64,000 nucleotides of DNA from Aldersonia sp036524855 (lineage in GTDB: Bacteria > Actinomycetota > Actinomycetes > Mycobacteriales > Mycobacteriaceae): the NCBI GenBank assembly GCA_036524855.1, contig DATDBL010000399.1, positions 1 through 64,000 of the forward strand, read 5' to 3'. Shown here piece after piece: positions 63,105 through 64,000 of the stretch (positions are counted from its first letter, which is position 1; every line of letters begins with the position of its first letter). The translations under genes were made by a program, and so were the position numbers. A model generated the notes under the pieces. It searched no databases. It was not told the DNA's origin and saw only the letters and a list, made by a program, of their open reading frames with translations.

Positions 63105-63409
63105 CCGGGACCGAGTCGGACTCACTCCCGCTCACTGATTAGGAACGGTTTGCTCGGTCCTGAGACCGCGGAACCCGACTACTCGAAGGCTTCTGTGTTG
63201 CACGTCCGTTGGAAACGAGTAGGCGACTACTCGTGAGGCGCAAGCCGACGTCGGGCAGGCTGGGTTCGGCTCCGATGACAGCGCAGCCGACCGCATCGCG
63301 ATCGTGGGTCCGTCCGTCAGCGCGTGCGTGGAGGAGGAGATCACAACCGCCACGCGACGGCAACGACGACAGCTAGGGGAGTGAGTGTGTGGCCTTGCGG
63401 AGAGGAGCA
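63105..63409. other. Intergenic region downstream of the IS607 element
   Basis: About 305 bases with no supported gene. It holds the right-end repeats of the IS607 element (to about 63136), then a repeated CGACTACTCG (63177-63186 and 63224-63233). The second copy is part of a palindrome at 63215-63234. The last bases (AGAGGAG) are the ribosome site of the following gene. A TnpB guide RNA would extend into the first part of this region. Confidence 0.5.
63215..63234. promoter_or_regulatory. Palindrome upstream of alpha/beta hydrolase
   Basis: ACGAGTAG and CTACTCGT, eight bases each, surround GCGA. A second CGACTACTCG half lies 47 bases upstream. The arrangement suggests two sites for a dimeric regulator before the hydrolase gene, or a small RNA hairpin. 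It is purely a sequence observation. Confidence 0.45.
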
Positions 63410-64000
63410 ATGATGGCAGCGCTGATCAATCCGGGGCTCGCTGGTGCAGTCCCGTTCGACACGCTGATCTATGCCTCGGCTGGTCTCAACTACTCGGGTG
63501 TGCCTGCCCTGGTGCAGTACACGGTCTTCGACACGCCCGACCCGGCCTATGTGACGCCGCGGATCAACATCTCCGCGTTCGCGAATCTCGGGGCGGGCAC
63601 GCCGTGGCCGTTCCTGAACACCAACGTGCCGCTGAACGGGCATGTCTGCGTTCCCCGTGGTCGTGGCCCGTTTCGCTGGCCGTTTTCGTCCATGGCAACC
63701 ACGGCCCGCTGGAGAACTCGACGCCCGGCTACCTGTATCTCTGTTCGCTGCTGGCTTCACACGGAATCATCGCTGCAACGATCGACGCGAACTTTCTCAA
63801 CGGCTTCAACTTCGGCGAGAACGACGCCCGGGCGATCGTGCACCTGGAGCATCTCAAGCAGTTCCGGACGTGGAACGACACCGCGGCGCATCCGCTGCAC
63901 GGGAAGGTCGACCTCAATCGAATCCTCATCGTCGGCCACTCCCGCGGCGGCGAGGGGGTGGGGCATGCCTCGTTCTTCAACCGACTGGCGTCGATCAAGC
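63410..64000 (+). pseudogene. Alpha/beta hydrolase, frameshifted and cut by window end
   Basis: The frame from the ATG pair at 63410/63413 (AGAGGAG upstream) reads MAALINPGLAGAVPFDTLIYAS through PLNGHVCVPRGRGPF. Conservation then continues one frame on as LAVFVHGNHGPLENSTPGYL, LASHGIIAATIDANFLNG and the nucleophile elbow VGHSRGGEGVGHA. One base is missing near 63673 (TTTCGCTGG where TTTCCGCTGG is expected). It resembles large secreted-type esterases/PAF-acetylhydrolase-like hydrolases; the substrate is unknown. The 3' end lies beyond the window. Confidence 0.75.

Larger units (their letters stand above)
60843..63127. mobile_element. IS607-family insertion element
   Basis: It contains overlapping tnpA (serine recombinase) and tnpB genes. 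An 11-base inverted repeat, GAGTGAGTCCG at 60843-60853 and its complement at 63117-63127, brackets them, and more GTGAG/CTCAC half-sites lie nearby (60832-60850; 63121-63136). IS607 elements usually lack true terminal inverted repeats, so these may be transposase-binding sites close to the real ends rather than the ends themselves. Confidence 0.75.

Overview
The window comes from a high-GC actinomycete of the Mycobacteriales (mycolata). The basis is gene order: metH, hisE-hisG, trmI, mpa, dop-pup-prcB-prcA, pafA-pafB-pafC, tatA-tatC, helY, a Gln/Pro-rich DUF4333 protein, a 5'-3' exonuclease and pepE run in the same relative order as the Mycobacterium tuberculosis Rv2124c-Rv2089c region. A second block (45.3-52.6 kb) matches the Rv0081-Rv0087 operon. 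The genus cannot be fixed from sequence alone; Gordonia, Williamsia, Tsukamurella and Rhodococcus-like genera all fit.

Layout. 0-3 kb: a DUF222/HNH nuclease cut by the window edge and a large LuxR-type regulator. 3-13 kb: metH with a coupled VOC protein and HAD phosphatase, hisE, hisG, a small ribbon-helix-helix protein, trmI, an MTB12-like lipoprotein, the proteasomal ATPase mpa and an AIM24-family protein. 13.4-21.8 kb: one long minus-strand operon (MFS transporter, DUF1445/D-glutamate cyclase-like protein, PxpA, PxpB, PxpC and a short NAD-glutamate dehydrogenase) with a divergent GntR/FCD regulator. It looks like a complete 5-oxoproline (perhaps also D-glutamate) to 2-oxoglutarate route. 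21.9-26.3 kb: a frameshifted arylsulfatase, a Nudix hydrolase and a membrane protein whose start lies in a 15-bp tandem repeat. 26.4-38.8 kb: the Pup-proteasome island, a PAP2/diacylglycerol-kinase fusion, the pafBC regulator pair, Tat translocase and HelY helicase. 38.8-42.4 kb: DUF4333 protein, exonuclease, pepE and a DinB/MDMPI-like protein. 42.6-44.7 kb: GTP-dependent PEP carboxykinase carrying two one-base insertions.

45-53 kb holds a six-subunit complex I/group 4 hydrogenase-like operon whose large subunit has lost the NiFe cysteines, so it is an energy-converting hydrogenase-related complex rather than a hydrogenase. Its ArsR regulator has been rearranged. A decayed ArsR copy sits in frame at the head of the operon, an intact ArsR gene sits at its tail, and both are preceded by the same palindromic operator type with a 2-bp spacer. 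53.7-60.4 kb is a catabolic cluster: a truncated thiamine-diphosphate enzyme fused to GNAT debris, a VOC protein, an SDR, an aldehyde dehydrogenase, an amino-acid-synthesis-family protein and a Baeyer-Villiger monooxygenase. 60.8-63.1 kb is an IS607-family element (serine transposase plus frameshifted TnpB). The window ends inside a frameshifted alpha/beta hydrolase.

Two features cut across the window. Seven genes have a TANNNT hexamer 6-7 bases before the start codon and no Shine-Dalgarno, which predicts leaderless mRNAs. At least five single-base indels break otherwise well conserved genes, all in the second half of the accessory sequence or in pckG. They are either recent pseudogenization or base-call/assembly errors, and this should be settled before any loss of function is claimed. 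No tRNA, rRNA or CRISPR array was seen.
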